A stretch of DNA of 64,000 nucleotides from Alkalisalibacterium limincola (GCF_008017755.1 NZ_VRTS01000001.1:310001-374000); one strand, 5' to 3'. Positions 18,944-28,183 are shown, counted from the first letter of the stretch. Notes: generated by a model not told the origin, from the letters alone. A program made the numbers and translations.

Positions 18944-20362
18944 TCACTTGGTACCCCAGCTCTTGCGAAGCTTCAGCAACTCCGCCACGTAACCCATCAC
19001 GCACACCGGCTGCAGCAACATCGTGTAACCCACCGTATAGAACAGGAAGCCCGTGATGTTGCGTCGGACCGCGAGGTCCTGCGATTTGAACATCCGGGAC
19101 TGGACGCGGAAGATGACGATGTTCCAGATCGCCGCAAGCGGCAACACCAGCAACGTCATCAGTCCCGCGATCCAGTAGTAGCCGAATAGCGCCAGAACGA
19201 TTCCCGGCAGGAAGGCCAGCGTGTAGACGGTATCCAGGGGCAGGAACAGCAGGTTCCACCAGATGAACAGCGTGCTCAACCGGCGCTTGAAGAGCAGCGG
19301 CCAATGCCTGGCGAAAGCTTCGATGAGGCCGCGCGACCAACGCTGGCGCTGGCGCGCGAACTGCTTTACGTCCACCGGCACGTTGGTGAACAGGCAGGCG
19401 TCCTCGCAGTAGCCCACGCGTGCGCCGGTCTTGAGCAGCGCCCAGGACACGACGATGTCCTCGCCGACGCACTCCGGCCAGCCCCCGACGCCGTTCAACG
19501 CCTCCCGCGTGTACAGCGAGAACGCTCCCTGGGCCACCAGCGTGCCGTGGTACATGCTCTGCATCCGCTTCACCGCGGCGATGCCGTGGAAGTAGTCCCA
19601 CTCCTGCGCCCGCGCCAGCCAGCTGTCGCGCGAATTGCGCACCAGCACGGCACCGGCCACCGCCACGGTGTTCGGGGGGTCGGACAGGAAGCGCTGCACG
19701 ATCTTGCTCAACGCATCGGTGCGCAACCACGAGTCCCCGTCCACGGTGATCACCAGCGGCTGCGTCGTTTCCGACAGCCCCCGATTGAGCGCCCTGGCCT
19801 TGCCCCCGTTCTCGCCCAGGGCGATCACCCGGACCGTCAGGCCGGAGCGTTCGATGCGTCCGGCTTCGGCGCGCGCCAATGCCAGGGTGTCGTCCGTGGA
19901 GCCATCGTCGATGACCACGACCTCCAGTTCGCCCGGGTAATCCTGTCCGGCCAGGCTGCGTAGCGTGTCGACGATGTTGGTCCGCTCGTTGTAGCAGGCC
20001 ACCAGGACGCATATCGCCGGGTACTCGGCGAGGGCCCTGCGTATGGGTCGCCGGTCGAACGCGATCGAGCCGATCAGGAACGCGTTCATGAACCCGGGTA
20101 CGTAGGCGATGAACACGATGACGAGCAACGCCAGGGCGAAGCCGACATGCATCGACAGTTCGGCGAGCCACGGCTGTGACAGCCACACGCTCAGCACCAC
20201 CCAGGCGACGGCGATGGAAAACGCCAGCGCGAACTTGACCGGCACGCCCAGGTAGATGCGCTGGTTGTTGTCTGGTGTCCGGGGCTCTGGAGATCGAGGC
20301 GGTTGGCGGGACTCTCGGCGTGAATCGTCCGGAAGTTCCGGACGCTTGTGGGGGTTGTACAT
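18944..20362 (-). CDS. Membrane processive glycosyltransferase, GT2 (PgaC/hyaluronan-synthase type)
   Basis: With the ATG at 20362 the protein has 472 residues. Two N-terminal membrane helices (about 40-100) precede the cytoplasmic GT-A domain: ICVLVACYNER, VVIDDGSTDDT (UDP-sugar Asp), VITVDGDSW (DxD), GEDIVVSW (catalytic GED) and RQRQRWSRG (QxxRW). Three to four membrane helices follow. This set defines processive beta-glycan synthases such as PgaC (poly-GlcNAc), HasA and BcsA; no PilZ domain is present. A CRP-like palindrome lies about 170 bp upstream and a strong hairpin just before the ATG. An upstream start at 20401 (MLVAGCPLHAPGI) would put the hairpin in the coding region. Confidence 0.85.
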   Translation of the reverse strand: MYNPHKRPELPDDSRRESRQPPRSPEPRTPDNNQRIYLGVPVKFALAFSIAVAWVVLSVWLSQPWLAELSMHVGFALALLVIVFIAYVPGFMNAFLIGSIAFDRRPIRRALAEYPAICVLVACYNERTNIVDTLRSLAGQDYPGELEVVVIDDGSTDDTLALARAEAGRIERSGLTVRVIALGENGGKARALNRGLSETTQPLVITVDGDSWLRTDALSKIVQRFLSDPPNTVAVAGAVLVRNSRDSWLARAQEWDYFHGIAAVKRMQSMYHGTLVAQGAFSLYTREALNGVGGWPECVGEDIVVSWALLKTGARVGYCEDACLFTNVPVDVKQFARQRQRWSRGLIEAFARHWPLLFKRRLSTLFIWWNLLFLPLDTVYTLAFLPGIVLALFGYYWIAGLMTLLVLPLAAIWNIVIFRVQSRMFKSQDLAVRRNITGFLFYTVGYTMLLQPVCVMGYVAELLKLRKSWGTK

Positions 20363-20366
20363 AATT

Positions 20367-20391
20367 CCGGGTGCGTGGAGGGGGCACCCGG
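20367..20391 (-). promoter_or_regulatory. Hairpin at the translation start of the glycosyltransferase gene
   Basis: On the minus strand CCGGGTGC-CCCCTCCAC-GCACCCGG forms a perfect 8-bp GC-rich stem with a 9-base loop, ending 4 bases before the ATG. The only Shine-Dalgarno-like bases (CCGGA) are in its 3' arm, so folding would hide the start. The loop contains CCTCC, the anti-Shine-Dalgarno sequence. A role in translational control is inferred. Confidence 0.45.
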
Positions 20392-20517
20392 CAACAAGCA
20401 TGGAACATGCCAATTGGGGGAGTCTCCCGTGGAAGCCCCCCCGACAGTGGCGCATGCGCCGTGGAAGGAGCGCGATGCCCGCGAGTGCAGCGTGCCGCGC
20501 AGCGTCAGATTGCGCCG

Positions 20518-20543
20518 GAAAGCGTGATGTGAATCACGCTTTC
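20518..20543. promoter_or_regulatory. CRP/Clp-like palindrome and hairpin between argH and the glycosyltransferase gene
   Basis: GAAAGCGTGAT-GTGA-ATCACGCTTTC is a perfect 11-bp inverted repeat. Its core GTGAT-N4-ATCAC matches the CRP/Clp operator half-sites (TGTGA-N6-TCACA) except for the outermost base. It lies 13 bp after argH and about 156 bp before the glycosyltransferase ATG. It could be an activator site, a transcript-end hairpin for argH (no T tract follows), or both. Confidence 0.45.
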
Positions 20544-20555
20544 ACACGAACCCCC

Positions 20556-21854
20556 TCATTCGCCGATCCCGAGCAGGTCGAGCCTGCGACGCAGGATGTC
20601 GAGTCCCAGCGCCCCACCACTCCCCGTCGAACTGCGCGCCTCGAGGCTCTTCACCGGGTCGCCCTCGGCCCACTGTGCCGGATCGGCGGCCTGCTTGTAG
20701 GCATCGCGGAACGGCATGCCCTTGGCCGCCAGTTCCACCGCCAGGTCGGTGGCGTACATCGACGGCTCCAGCGCTGCATCGATGCGCTCGCGGTTCCAGT
20801 CGAGGTTGCGCAGCAGGTCCGGCAGCAGCTCCAGCGCACCCATGCCACGACCAAAGCCATGCACCAGTGCGCCCTTGGAGAACTGCAGGTCGCGGTGGTA
20901 GCCCGAGGGCAGGGAGAGCAGCTGCTCGATCTCGGCGCGCGCGGCCGCGAGGCTGGCGTAGGTTGCGCGCATCAGTTCGATCACGTCGGGATTGCGCTTG
21001 TTGGGCATGATCGAACTGCCCGTGGTGTATTCCGCCGGCAGCGTCACGAATCCATACTCGCCACTGGTGAACAGCGACAGGTCCCAGGCCAGCCGGCGCA
21101 GGTCGAGCAGCGCCATGCCCAGCGCGTCGATCGCCCCCAGTTCGAACTTCCCGCGCGATAGCTGTGCATAGGTGGCCGCGACCTGCATGCGTCCGAAGCC
21201 CAACGCCCGGGTCGTGTGCTCACGATCCAGCGGCAGGTTCACCCCATAGCCGGCGGCGGAACCCAGCGGATTGGCGTCCACCCACGCCAGCGTATCGACG
21301 GCGCGTTGCGCGTTGTCGATGAATCCCTCCGCCCAGGCCGCCCACCACATTCCCGCAGAAGACACCACGGCCCGCTGCAGGTGCGTGTAGCCCGGCAGCG
21401 GCAGCATCGCCTCGGCCCCGGCGCGGGCCAGCGCCACCTCCGCGGTCTCCACGCACACGGCCTGGAGTCGCAGCAGCCGGTCCTTGAGCCAGAGTCGGGT
21501 GGCCACCAGCACCTGGTCGTTCCGGCTGCGGCCGGTATGGATCTTCTTCCCGGTGTCACCCAGCCGTTCGACGAGACGCTGCTCGATCGCCGAGTGCCCG
21601 TCCTCGTAGCGCGCATCCAGGACGAAGCGACCCTCGGTGAAGTCCCCGGCAAGCGCTTCGAGCTCGCGCAAGAGCGCCTCGAGCTCGTCGCCGTCGAGGA
21701 TGCCGATGCGCTGCAGGCCTTCGGCGTGCGCGCGACTGGCCTGGATGTCGTGGAGGAAGAACTCGCGGTCGAGCAGGACGTCCTCGCCGGCGAGGAATTC
21801 CTGGATGCGGGCGTCGACCTTGACGCCGGGTTTTTGCCACAGGAGGTCGGACAT
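20556..21854 (-). CDS. argH: Argininosuccinate lyase
   Basis: ArgH (432 residues) splits argininosuccinate into arginine and fumarate, the final step. The fumarase/aspartase signature [15 protein letters not shown] is near residue 285; [27 protein letters not shown] and [10 protein letters not shown] carry the other active-site segments. Family members are homotetramers with active sites shared by three subunits. It is the last arg gene, 35 bp after argC. The 193 bp following it hold a palindrome and no gene. Confidence 0.95.
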   Translation of the reverse strand: MSDLLWQKPGVKVDARIQEFLAGEDVLLDREFFLHDIQASRAHAEGLQRIGILDGDELEALLRELEALAGDFTEGRFVLDARYEDGHSAIEQRLVERLGDTGKKIHTGRSRNDQVLVATRLWLKDRLLRLQAVCVETAEVALARAGAEAMLPLPGYTHLQRAVVSSAGMWWAAWAEGFIDNAQRAVDTLAWVDANPLGSAAGYGVNLPLDREHTTRALGFGRMQVAATYAQLSRGKFELGAIDALGMALLDLRRLAWDLSLFTSGEYGFVTLPAEYTTGSSIMPNKRNPDVIELMRATYASLAAARAEIEQLLSLPSGYHRDLQFSKGALVHGFGRGMGALELLPDLLRNLDWNRERIDAALEPSMYATDLAVELAAKGMPFRDAYKQAADPAQWAEGDPVKSLEARSSTGSGGALGLDILRRRLDLLGIGE

Positions 21855-21889
21855 GAGGGTTTCCGTATTCGTCGCGGGCGACGCCCGCT

Positions 21890-22855
21890 TCAGGGCATGC
21901 GGGGGTCGTGGGGGATGCCGGTCAGTTCGGGCAGGCCGAAGGCCCGGTTGAGGTTCTGCAGCGCCTGGGTCGCAGCGCCCTTGAGCAGGTTGTCCAACGT
22001 CGCGACCACGACCAGCCGCCGGCCATCCGCCGACAGGGTGAAGCCACCCACCTGCACCCCGTGGCGTCCGGCGATCCGTGACACCCACGGTGCCGGATCG
22101 ACCACTTCGACCAGGGGTTCGTCATCGTAGCGCTGGTGGAAACGCGCCATCACCGCCTCCCGGTCGAAGTGTCGCGTCAGGTGCAGGTTGGCCGTGAGCG
22201 TGATGCCGCGGAAATGCGCTGCGACATGCGGCATGAACTCCACGGGGTGCGCCAGGTGCCGGCTCACCTCCCGCTCGTGCAGGTGGTCGACCAGTGCGTA
22301 GGGCATCAGGTTGTCGCGCAGCTTGTCCGGGTCGTTCTTGTCCGAGGGGCTGGTCCCGGCGCCCGACCAGCCCGACACGCCGAAGCACTGCACCGGCCCC
22401 TCGAGCACATCGCGCATCGGTGCGATCGCCAGCTGCATCGCCGTGGCGTAGCAGCCGGGATTGGAGATCAGGCGTTGGTCCCGGCTCGCCTCGCGGGTGA
22501 GTTCCGGCAGGCCGTAGTACCAAGCGTCGTCGAAGCGATGGTCGGCGGACAGGTCGACCAGAACGGCGCCGGGCGTCCTCGCCCGCACCGCCTCGACGAA
22601 GGCGGCCGCGCGGCCGTTGGGCAGGGCAAGCACGACGGCCTCGACCTCCTTGCGGGCCACGTCCATGGGCTCGAGCCGTTCGAACGCCAGGCCCCGTGGC
22701 GCACCCGCGATGCTGGCGTCCAGCGGTTGGCCCGCCAGTTCTCGCGAGGAGACGAAGGCGAGCTCGAAGTCGGGATGGGCCGCCAGCAACCTGACCAGCT
22801 CACCGCCCACGTAGCCCCGGGCACCGACGATGCCGATGCGGGTTCGCTCAGCCAT
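21890..22855 (-). CDS. argC: N-acetyl-gamma-glutamyl-phosphate reductase
   Basis: ArgC (321 residues) reduces N-acetylglutamyl phosphate with NADPH. The N-terminal Rossmann motif is [18 protein letters not shown]; the catalytic cysteine is in [13 protein letters not shown] near residue 137, and the catalytic His region follows later ([10 protein letters not shown]). VDLSADHRF and [16 protein letters not shown] match the class. It begins inside the last 8 bp of argB. Length and motifs are normal. Confidence 0.95.
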   Translation of the reverse strand: MAERTRIGIVGARGYVGGELVRLLAAHPDFELAFVSSRELAGQPLDASIAGAPRGLAFERLEPMDVARKEVEAVVLALPNGRAAAFVEAVRARTPGAVLVDLSADHRFDDAWYYGLPELTREASRDQRLISNPGCYATAMQLAIAPMRDVLEGPVQCFGVSGWSGAGTSPSDKNDPDKLRDNLMPYALVDHLHEREVSRHLAHPVEFMPHVAAHFRGITLTANLHLTRHFDREAVMARFHQRYDDEPLVEVVDPAPWVSRIAGRHGVQVGGFTLSADGRRLVVVATLDNLLKGAATQALQNLNRAFGLPELTGIPHDPRMP

Positions 22856-24176
22856 GGAGGCTACCCTCCAGCGTCGCCGGGCGCTGGCGGCAGTGCTCGA
22901 CCGCGGCGCGGATCATGTCCCACTCATCCAGGCCATACCAGAAGACCGTCCAGCGCTCGTCCTTCATCGCACCGTCCGCATTGGCGAAGTAGAACTCGTT
23001 GATCGGATTGCCGCGCCGGGAGCGCCAGAACAGCTTCGGGTTCTCCGCATGCATGACCTGCCAGATCGCCCGGCCGAGGCCCTCGCCCTGGGCATCCTCG
23101 CTGACCGCGAACTTGTCCATGTGCAGCATCCCGTCCTCGCGGGTGAGGATGATCGCGGCACGGTAGTTCTCGCTGCAGTAGACGCGCCAGGGCGTGGTCG
23201 AGTCGAAATAGTCGCGCGTGAGCGTGCGGCCGAAACTCGATTCGACCAGCGTCCGCAACCGCTCCAGGTCCAGCGTCTTCCAGGAGCGATGCCGGCGGAT
23301 GCGCTCGCCGCGCCGCACCAGCGTGCCCGAGCCGCGATGGGTGAACAGCTCCTTGGCCAGCTCGTCGGGCCGGGTGATCGATACCGAGCTCGAGGGTGGC
23401 AGGTCCATCAGCAGGTCGTGGATCTGCTGGATCTTCACCTTCATGCCAGAGTGCAGCCAGGGCTGCTTCATCAGCTCGTCGTATTCGGTGCTGAGGTGGA
23501 TCGAGTCGATGATCCGCCCGCGGTCGTCGAGCAGCCCACCGGTGCCGGTCAGGAAGATGATCTTGTAGGGCTGGAGTTGCTTGACCAGCTCGTTGGCCGC
23601 CCAGTCGGCGTTGATGTTGAGGATCTGGCCCGATGCGGTCTCGCCGAGGCTGGCGATGACCGGGATCGAGCGCGCCTTGATCGCCGCCTCGATGCCGGCG
23701 GTGTGGATGCCCACGACCTTTCCGACCAGGCCATACTTGCGCCGCCCCAGGTAGTCGGCCTCGAACACGCCGGACTGGATCGACGTGGCGCGCACTCCCT
23801 CGGACTGCAGCGCCTCGACCAGGCGCAGGTTCTGCTGCTGGAACACGCGCCGAACCACGGCCAGGCCCTGTGGCGAGGTCACCCGAAGGCCATCGATCGT
23901 CGTCTTGCCGATGCCGGCGGCCGCCATCTCCTCGTCCAGCTGCGGCCCTGCGCCATGCAGCACGATCGGTGTCAGGCCGACCTGCTGCAGGAAGGCCAGC
24001 GACGACACCAGTGCGCCGAGTTCGTCGCGCAGCACGGCGCCCCCGACCTTGACCACGGCGAAGCGCGTCGCGTCGAGTTGCGAGAAGCGCTTGAGGTACT
24101 GCTGGATCTCCTTGGCGCTGGCCATGTTGGACAGCAGCCGGACGATCGTCGGACGCGGATCGCTGATCGGACTCAT
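22848..24176 (-). CDS. argB: Bifunctional N-acetylglutamate kinase / synthase
   Basis: The 442-residue protein is the xanthomonad-type fusion. Residues about 20-290 form an amino-acid kinase domain: [67 protein letters not shown]. Residues about 300-442 are a GNAT acetyltransferase of the NAGS type: [35 protein letters not shown] with the acetyl-CoA loop, and [11 protein letters not shown]. It therefore can make acetylglutamate and phosphorylate it, replacing argA. Arginine feedback on the kinase is likely by family. The gap to argE' is 11 bp; it overlaps argC by 8 bp. Confidence 0.93.
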   Translation of the reverse strand: MSPISDPRPTIVRLLSNMASAKEIQQYLKRFSQLDATRFAVVKVGGAVLRDELGALVSSLAFLQQVGLTPIVLHGAGPQLDEEMAAAGIGKTTIDGLRVTSPQGLAVVRRVFQQQNLRLVEALQSEGVRATSIQSGVFEADYLGRRKYGLVGKVVGIHTAGIEAAIKARSIPVIASLGETASGQILNINADWAANELVKQLQPYKIIFLTGTGGLLDDRGRIIDSIHLSTEYDELMKQPWLHSGMKVKIQQIHDLLMDLPPSSSVSITRPDELAKELFTHRGSGTLVRRGERIRRHRSWKTLDLERLRTLVESSFGRTLTRDYFDSTTPWRVYCSENYRAAIILTREDGMLHMDKFAVSEDAQGEGLGRAIWQVMHAENPKLFWRSRRGNPINEFYFANADGAMKDERWTVFWYGLDEWDMIRAAVEHCRQRPATLEGSLHG

Positions 24177-24187
24177 CGCCGGGGCGC

Positions 24188-25270
24188 TCACTGCATGATC
24201 CGGGTGGCCGCCGCGGCGTAGGTGCCGAGCTGGTCCAGCGCCACCCACTCGTCGGCGGTATGGGCCTGGGCGATGTCGCCCGGACCGAACACCATCGCCG
24301 TCAGCCCGGCCGCCGAGAACAGCGAGGCCTCGGTCCAGAAGTCGACGGCGTTGCCGATCGGCAGGTCCAGTTCCTCGGCCAGGTCACGGGCGGCCAGGCG
24401 CTTGTCCTCGGCGCGCGCCACGTCACCGGCCGGCAACGGGGGTCCACGGAAGGTTTCCTCGTAGGACGCCAGGGCCTGCTCGTCGGCGAACTCCCGGAAG
24501 GCTTGGTGCAGCGCGTCGATGTCCTGCGAGGGCAGCGGCCGGAAGCCGAAGCGCAGGCTGGCCGCCGGAGCGATCACGTTGGCCTTGATGCCGCCCTCGA
24601 CCCGCCCGATGTTGAAGCGCAGCCCGGTCAGGCCGCCAAAGCGCAGATGGCTGCAGGCACCGACGTGGTCGAGCGCCCGGCCACCCCAGCGGATCGCCTG
24701 GTGCAGCGCGCTGGCCTGCATCGCTTCGGCGCCGGAAGCATGCCCGGCCCGGCCCTTGAACTGCATCAGCACCGAGCTGATTCCGCGGTGGGCCAGCACG
24801 GCCTCGCAGCGGGTCGGCTCGGCCACCAGCGCCTCTCGGAAACCATGGTCGGTCTTGAGGAAGCCCTCGATGCAGCGCGCGTCGTTGGCCTCCTCGTCGG
24901 TGCTGAACAGGAAGGCCGCATCGCCGGACGTCTGCTCCGCTGCCGCCACCAGGCACGCGGCCGCGCCCTTGATGTCGCAGGCGCCGAGCCCGACGGCGCG
25001 GCCCTCGGCCACCCGCAGCTTCAGCGGATCCGCGCTCCAGTGCGGCGAATCCGGCACCGTGTCCAGGTGCACGTTGAACAGCCGCGTCGGGTTGCCACGG
25101 ACCGCCAGAAGCGTCACCGCGCCATCACCGTAGTCGGTGACCTCGATGCGGAAACCGGGCAGCACCTCGCGGAAGTAGTCGAAGATGCCCCCGGTGCCGA
25201 TCGCGCGCGGCGGATTGCGGGTGTCGAACGACACCAGCTTCTCGAGGTGGGTCAGTACGCGATCAAGCAT
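24188..25270 (-). CDS. argE': N-acetyl-L-citrulline deacetylase (M20 family)
   Basis: The product (360 residues from the ATG at 25270, which has GGTGG upstream; a GTG at 25279 is less well placed) is an M20 metallopeptidase-fold enzyme. Metal ligands are in [24 protein letters not shown] and [12 protein letters not shown], with further conserved GRAGHASG and [15 protein letters not shown]. The N-terminus [17 protein letters not shown] closely resembles Xanthomonas acetylcitrulline deacetylase, and the neighbouring N-acetylornithine transcarbamylase makes the same assignment. It converts N-acetylcitrulline to citrulline. It starts within the end of argG (8-bp overlap). Confidence 0.88.
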   Translation of the reverse strand: MLDRVLTHLEKLVSFDTRNPPRAIGTGGIFDYFREVLPGFRIEVTDYGDGAVTLLAVRGNPTRLFNVHLDTVPDSPHWSADPLKLRVAEGRAVGLGACDIKGAAACLVAAAEQTSGDAAFLFSTDEEANDARCIEGFLKTDHGFREALVAEPTRCEAVLAHRGISSVLMQFKGRAGHASGAEAMQASALHQAIRWGGRALDHVGACSHLRFGGLTGLRFNIGRVEGGIKANVIAPAASLRFGFRPLPSQDIDALHQAFREFADEQALASYEETFRGPPLPAGDVARAEDKRLAARDLAEELDLPIGNAVDFWTEASLFSAAGLTAMVFGPGDIAQAHTADEWVALDQLGTYAAAATRIMQ

Positions 25271-26474
25271 CCCGGCCACCCTTCGTCCGGTTCACTTCGG
25301 CCCACAGTGTCGAGCTCATGCCGTACAGGCGGATGAAGCCCTCGGCCTCCTCCACGCCCCAGTCGGCCGACTGCGCGTAGGTCGCGCCCTTGGCGTTGAG
25401 GATGTGCGGGGATTGCACCGCGACCGCGTCGACGTGGCCACCGCGGGTCTCCAGCACTACCTCGCCATTGACGCAGGACTGGCTCGACACCAGGAAGGCT
25501 TCCAGGTCGGCCTTGAGCGGATCGTGGAAGAAGCCCTCGTAGACGATCTCGACCCACTTGCGCGCCACTTCCGGCTTGAAGCGGTTCTGGTGCTTGGACA
25601 GCACGGCCTCCTCGAGTGCGCGGTGGGCCGCCAGCAGGGCGACCAGCCCGGGCGCCTCGTACACGATGCGCCCCTTCAGGCCAATGGTGGTGTCGCCGGT
25701 GTACATCCCGCGGCCCACGCCGTAGGCGGCGAAGGCCTCGTTCAGGCGCGCCAGCAATACCGGGCCGGCCACGCGCTCGCCATCCAGGCTGACCGCCTCT
25801 CCCTTCTCGAACCCGATGCGTACCTGCAACGGGGCCTCGGGCCAGTCCTCGCGCGTGGCGCACCAGCCGCGTGCACCCTCGCCCGGCGCCTGCCAGCGAT
25901 CCACCTCGCCACCGGACAAGGTCACCCCCAGCAGGTTCTCGTTGATCGTGTAGGCCTGCTGCCTGGCGCGCACGCCGAAGCCGCGCTCCTCCAGGTAAGC
26001 CTGCTCGTAGGCCCGGGTCTGGGTGTGCTGCTTCTGGATCTCGCGGATCGGCGCGACGATCGTGTAGTCCCCCAGCGCCTTGACCGCCAGGTCGAAGCGC
26101 ACCTGGTCGTTGCCCATGCCGGTGCAGCCGTGGGCGATGTGCCTCGTGCCGAGTTCCCCGCAGCGCTCGAGCGCGGCCTCGACGATCAGGTAGCGGTCGG
26201 AGACCAGCAACGGATACTGGCCCTGGTAGGCCTCGCCGGCCATGACGAAGGGCTTGACGAAACCGTCCCAGATGGCCGGACCACCATCGACGGTGACGTG
26301 GCTGGCGACGCCCAGCTCGGCGGCTCGCTGTTCGATGAAGTCGCGCTCGGCCGCGTCGACGCCGCCGGTGTCGGCGAACACGGTATGCACCTCGTATCCC
26401 TGCTCCTGGAGGTAAGGCACGCAGAAACTCGTGTCGAGGCCGCCTGAGAACGCGAGGACGATGGGCTTGCTCAT
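25263..26474 (-). CDS. argG: Argininosuccinate synthase
   Basis: ArgG (403 residues) joins citrulline and aspartate at the cost of ATP. The PP-loop [18 protein letters not shown] is at the N-terminus, followed by [27 protein letters not shown], the [15 protein letters not shown] region and [13 protein letters not shown]. It differs in detail from E. coli ArgG but fits the xanthomonad subgroup. The gap to argF' is 49 bp. It is part of the arg operon and uses the product of the adjacent deacetylase. Confidence 0.94.
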   Translation of the reverse strand: MSKPIVLAFSGGLDTSFCVPYLQEQGYEVHTVFADTGGVDAAERDFIEQRAAELGVASHVTVDGGPAIWDGFVKPFVMAGEAYQGQYPLLVSDRYLIVEAALERCGELGTRHIAHGCTGMGNDQVRFDLAVKALGDYTIVAPIREIQKQHTQTRAYEQAYLEERGFGVRARQQAYTINENLLGVTLSGGEVDRWQAPGEGARGWCATREDWPEAPLQVRIGFEKGEAVSLDGERVAGPVLLARLNEAFAAYGVGRGMYTGDTTIGLKGRIVYEAPGLVALLAAHRALEEAVLSKHQNRFKPEVARKWVEIVYEGFFHDPLKADLEAFLVSSQSCVNGEVVLETRGGHVDAVAVQSPHILNAKGATYAQSADWGVEEAEGFIRLYGMSSTLWAEVNRTKGGRDA

Positions 26475-26523
26475 GGGTATGGGTCCAGTGTCGGGGGTTG
26501 GATGGGGGGAGACTGTTCGTGGA

Positions 26524-27525
26524 TCAGCGGTCGGCGAGCGCCGCCATCACCGCCTTTTGCACGTGCAGGCGGTTCTCGGCTTCCTCGATCGCGATGCAGG
26601 CGGGGGAATCCATCACCGCATCGGTGGCCTTGACGTTGCGGCGCAGCGGGAGGCAGTGGCTGAACACACCGTTGTTGGTCAGCGCCATCTTGGCCTCGTC
26701 GACGATGAAGTGGCGGTACTGGTCGCGGATCGGCTTCTCCGCCTCCCAGTTGCCGAAGAACGGCAACGCGCCCCAGCTCTTCGCGTAGACCACGTCGGCA
26801 CCGCTGTAGGCCGCGTCGATGTCGTGGCTGACCTGCAGCGAGCCGCCGGACTCGGCGACGTTGTCGCGCGCCCAGCCCATGTAGCGTTCGTCCAGCACAT
26901 AGTCCGGCGTCGGGCACAGCAAGGTGACGTCCATGCCCAGTCGCGTGGCGATGGTCAGCGCCGAGTTGGCCACGGCGGTGTTGAGGGCCTTGGGGTGGTA
27001 GGTCCAGGTCAGCACGTACTTCCTGCCACGAAGGTCGTTGCCGAAGCGCTCGCGCAGCGCCAGCGCGTGGGCCAGCTCCTGGCAGGGATGGGTGATCGTT
27101 TCCAGGTTGATGACCGGCACCGTGGCGTATTGGGCAAAACCCCGAAGCACGCGGTCCTCGCGGTCCACCGACCAGTCGACGAACCTGGGGAAGGCACGCA
27201 CGCCGATCATGTCCACGTAGCGGCTCAGCACGCGGGCCACCTCGGCGATGTGCTCTTCGGCGTCGCCATCCATGACATTGCCGAACTCGAACTCGATCGG
27301 CCATGCGTCCTTGCCCGGCTGGAGCACCACGGCATGCCCACCCAGTTGCCAGGCGCCGAGCTCGAAGCTGGTGCGGGTGCGCAGCGAGGCATTGAAGAAC
27401 ACCAGCGCGATGGCGCGTCCCTTGAGCTGGTCGCCGGCCGGGCTGGCCTTGAATTCGGCCGCACGCACCAGCAAGGCTTCAAGCTCGGCGCGGCTGAGGT
27501 CCTGGGTATTGAGGAAATGCTTCAT
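26524..27525 (-). CDS. argF': N-acetylornithine carbamoyltransferase
   Basis: A 333-residue transcarbamylase. The carbamoyl-phosphate loop is [11 protein letters not shown], with [17 protein letters not shown] and the C-terminal [14 protein letters not shown]. Features of the acetylornithine-specific type rather than OTCase are the long 80s-loop [50 protein letters not shown] and [10 protein letters not shown]. It carbamoylates N-acetylornithine to N-acetylcitrulline, which explains the dedicated deacetylase in this operon. First gene of the arg operon; 43 bp upstream is a terminator-like hairpin preceded by an Arg-rich small reading frame. Confidence 0.93.
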   Translation of the reverse strand: MKHFLNTQDLSRAELEALLVRAAEFKASPAGDQLKGRAIALVFFNASLRTRTSFELGAWQLGGHAVVLQPGKDAWPIEFEFGNVMDGDAEEHIAEVARVLSRYVDMIGVRAFPRFVDWSVDREDRVLRGFAQYATVPVINLETITHPCQELAHALALRERFGNDLRGRKYVLTWTYHPKALNTAVANSALTIATRLGMDVTLLCPTPDYVLDERYMGWARDNVAESGGSLQVSHDIDAAYSGADVVYAKSWGALPFFGNWEAEKPIRDQYRHFIVDEAKMALTNNGVFSHCLPLRRNVKATDAVMDSPACIAIEEAENRLHVQKAVMAALADR

Positions 27526-27568
27526 GGTCTGGGGCCTTGGACGGGATGGACGGGCGATGCCTTGAACG

Positions 27569-27598
27569 AAAAAAGCCCAGCGCGGGGCTGGGCTTTTT
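27569..27598 (-). terminator. Intrinsic terminator in the argF' leader (candidate attenuator)
   Basis: Minus-strand AAAAAGCCCAG-CCCCGCG-CTGGGCTTTTTT: a GC stem with a U-tract, 43 bases before argF'. No promoter-like boxes are visible between it and argF', so transcription probably passes it. It may attenuate the arg operon or end the upstream gene; the A-tract makes it bidirectional. Confidence 0.8.
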
Positions 27599-27601
27599 CA
27601 G

Positions 27602-27629
27602 GAATTCGATGCGATCGAACTCGACCCAG
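27602..27629 (-). promoter_or_regulatory. Pre-terminator hairpin and alternative pairing arm of the arg leader
   Basis: Right after the leader-peptide stop, CTGGG (27629-27625) can pair with CCCAG of the terminator 5' arm (27592-27588), excluding the terminator. Between them GAGTTCGAT-CGC-ATCGAATTC (27622-27602) makes a 9-bp hairpin with one G-U pair. The arrangement is that of a classical attenuator; function is inferred. Confidence 0.5.
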
Positions 27630-27725
27630 TCAGGTGCGTGGTCGGATTCGGCGCGCGCGCGAGGTCATCCCCGACGCCATGCGGGCGGAGGTCAGGATGT
27701 CGGCGTCGGCGTAATGGATCGGCAT
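27630..27725 (-). CDS. Candidate arginine leader peptide of the arg operon
   Basis: A 31-codon frame starting MPIHYADADILTSAR and ending MTSRARRIRPRT-stop. Five of the last nine codons are Arg (CGC, CGC, CGA, CGA, CGC), two of them the usually rare CGA. The stop abuts the CTGGG arm that can disrupt the terminator. A ribosome slowed at codons 23-26 would leave this arm free and favour read-through into argF'; one reaching the stop would cover it and favour termination. Weak points: no clear Shine-Dalgarno before 27725 or the alternative ATGs at 27743, 27680 and 27668. Not a known gene to me. Confidence 0.5.
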   Translation of the reverse strand: MPIHYADADILTSARMASGMTSRARRIRPRT

Positions 27726-27769
27726 GGGGCGCAAGTCTGGCATGGCTCGGGGCGCAGCGGCAAGCCGGC

Positions 27770-28183
27770 TCAGCGGGAGCTGCTGTCGAGTGCGGGAGAA
27801 ACAGCGATGCGGATGCGCACCCGGTCGCCAGGGTCTTCCGGCACGCGCGAGATGAAGACGTCGCCCCGATAGCGGTACTCGACATCGTAACCGGCCAGTC
27901 GGTTGACTTCCCGGTCCTCCTCGACCAGGTGGCAGCCGCGCTGCACCAGCCTGTCGGCAGCATCGTCGGACGTGGCGCGGCTGAAGCGGTCGCGCGTCCG
28001 CGGGATCTGGCCCTCGTCGCAGCGCTCGACCTGTTCGGTCACCAGGACCCGTTCGTAGACAGGATCCGCGCGCAGGACCTGCGCGTAGGCGAAGATGACG
28101 TTCTCGCGGCTGGGGTTCTCGGCCCGCAGGCCGCCGGCGGCAACCAGCATCGCCAACCCAAGCATCCATGCTCCCTCGCGCAT
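27770..28183 (-). CDS. Small secreted protein resembling a glycine-zipper 2TM protein without the zipper
   Basis: A 137-residue product. MREGAWMLGLAMLVAAGGLRA is a signal peptide. The segment VIFAYAQVLRADPVYERVLV and the C-terminal YDVEYRYRGDVFISRVPED followed by DPGDRVRIRIAVSP resemble the flanks of the 17-kDa-antigen/glycine-zipper proteins of xanthomonads. The Gly-rich membrane hairpin that normally lies between them is missing; a segment with two Cys (CDEG and RGCH) is there instead. It is probably periplasmic. I cannot give a function. It is divergent from cysS; the arg leader begins 45 bp after its stop. Confidence 0.6.
   Translation of the reverse strand: MREGAWMLGLAMLVAAGGLRAENPSRENVIFAYAQVLRADPVYERVLVTEQVERCDEGQIPRTRDRFSRATSDDAADRLVQRGCHLVEEDREVNRLAGYDVEYRYRGDVFISRVPEDPGDRVRIRIAVSPALDSSSR

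Noticed and set aside
20524-20539. FNR site reading of the GTGAT-N4-ATCAC palindrome
   Set aside because: FNR needs TTGAT/ATCAA; the outer bases here fit the CRP/Clp GTGA/TCAC form better.
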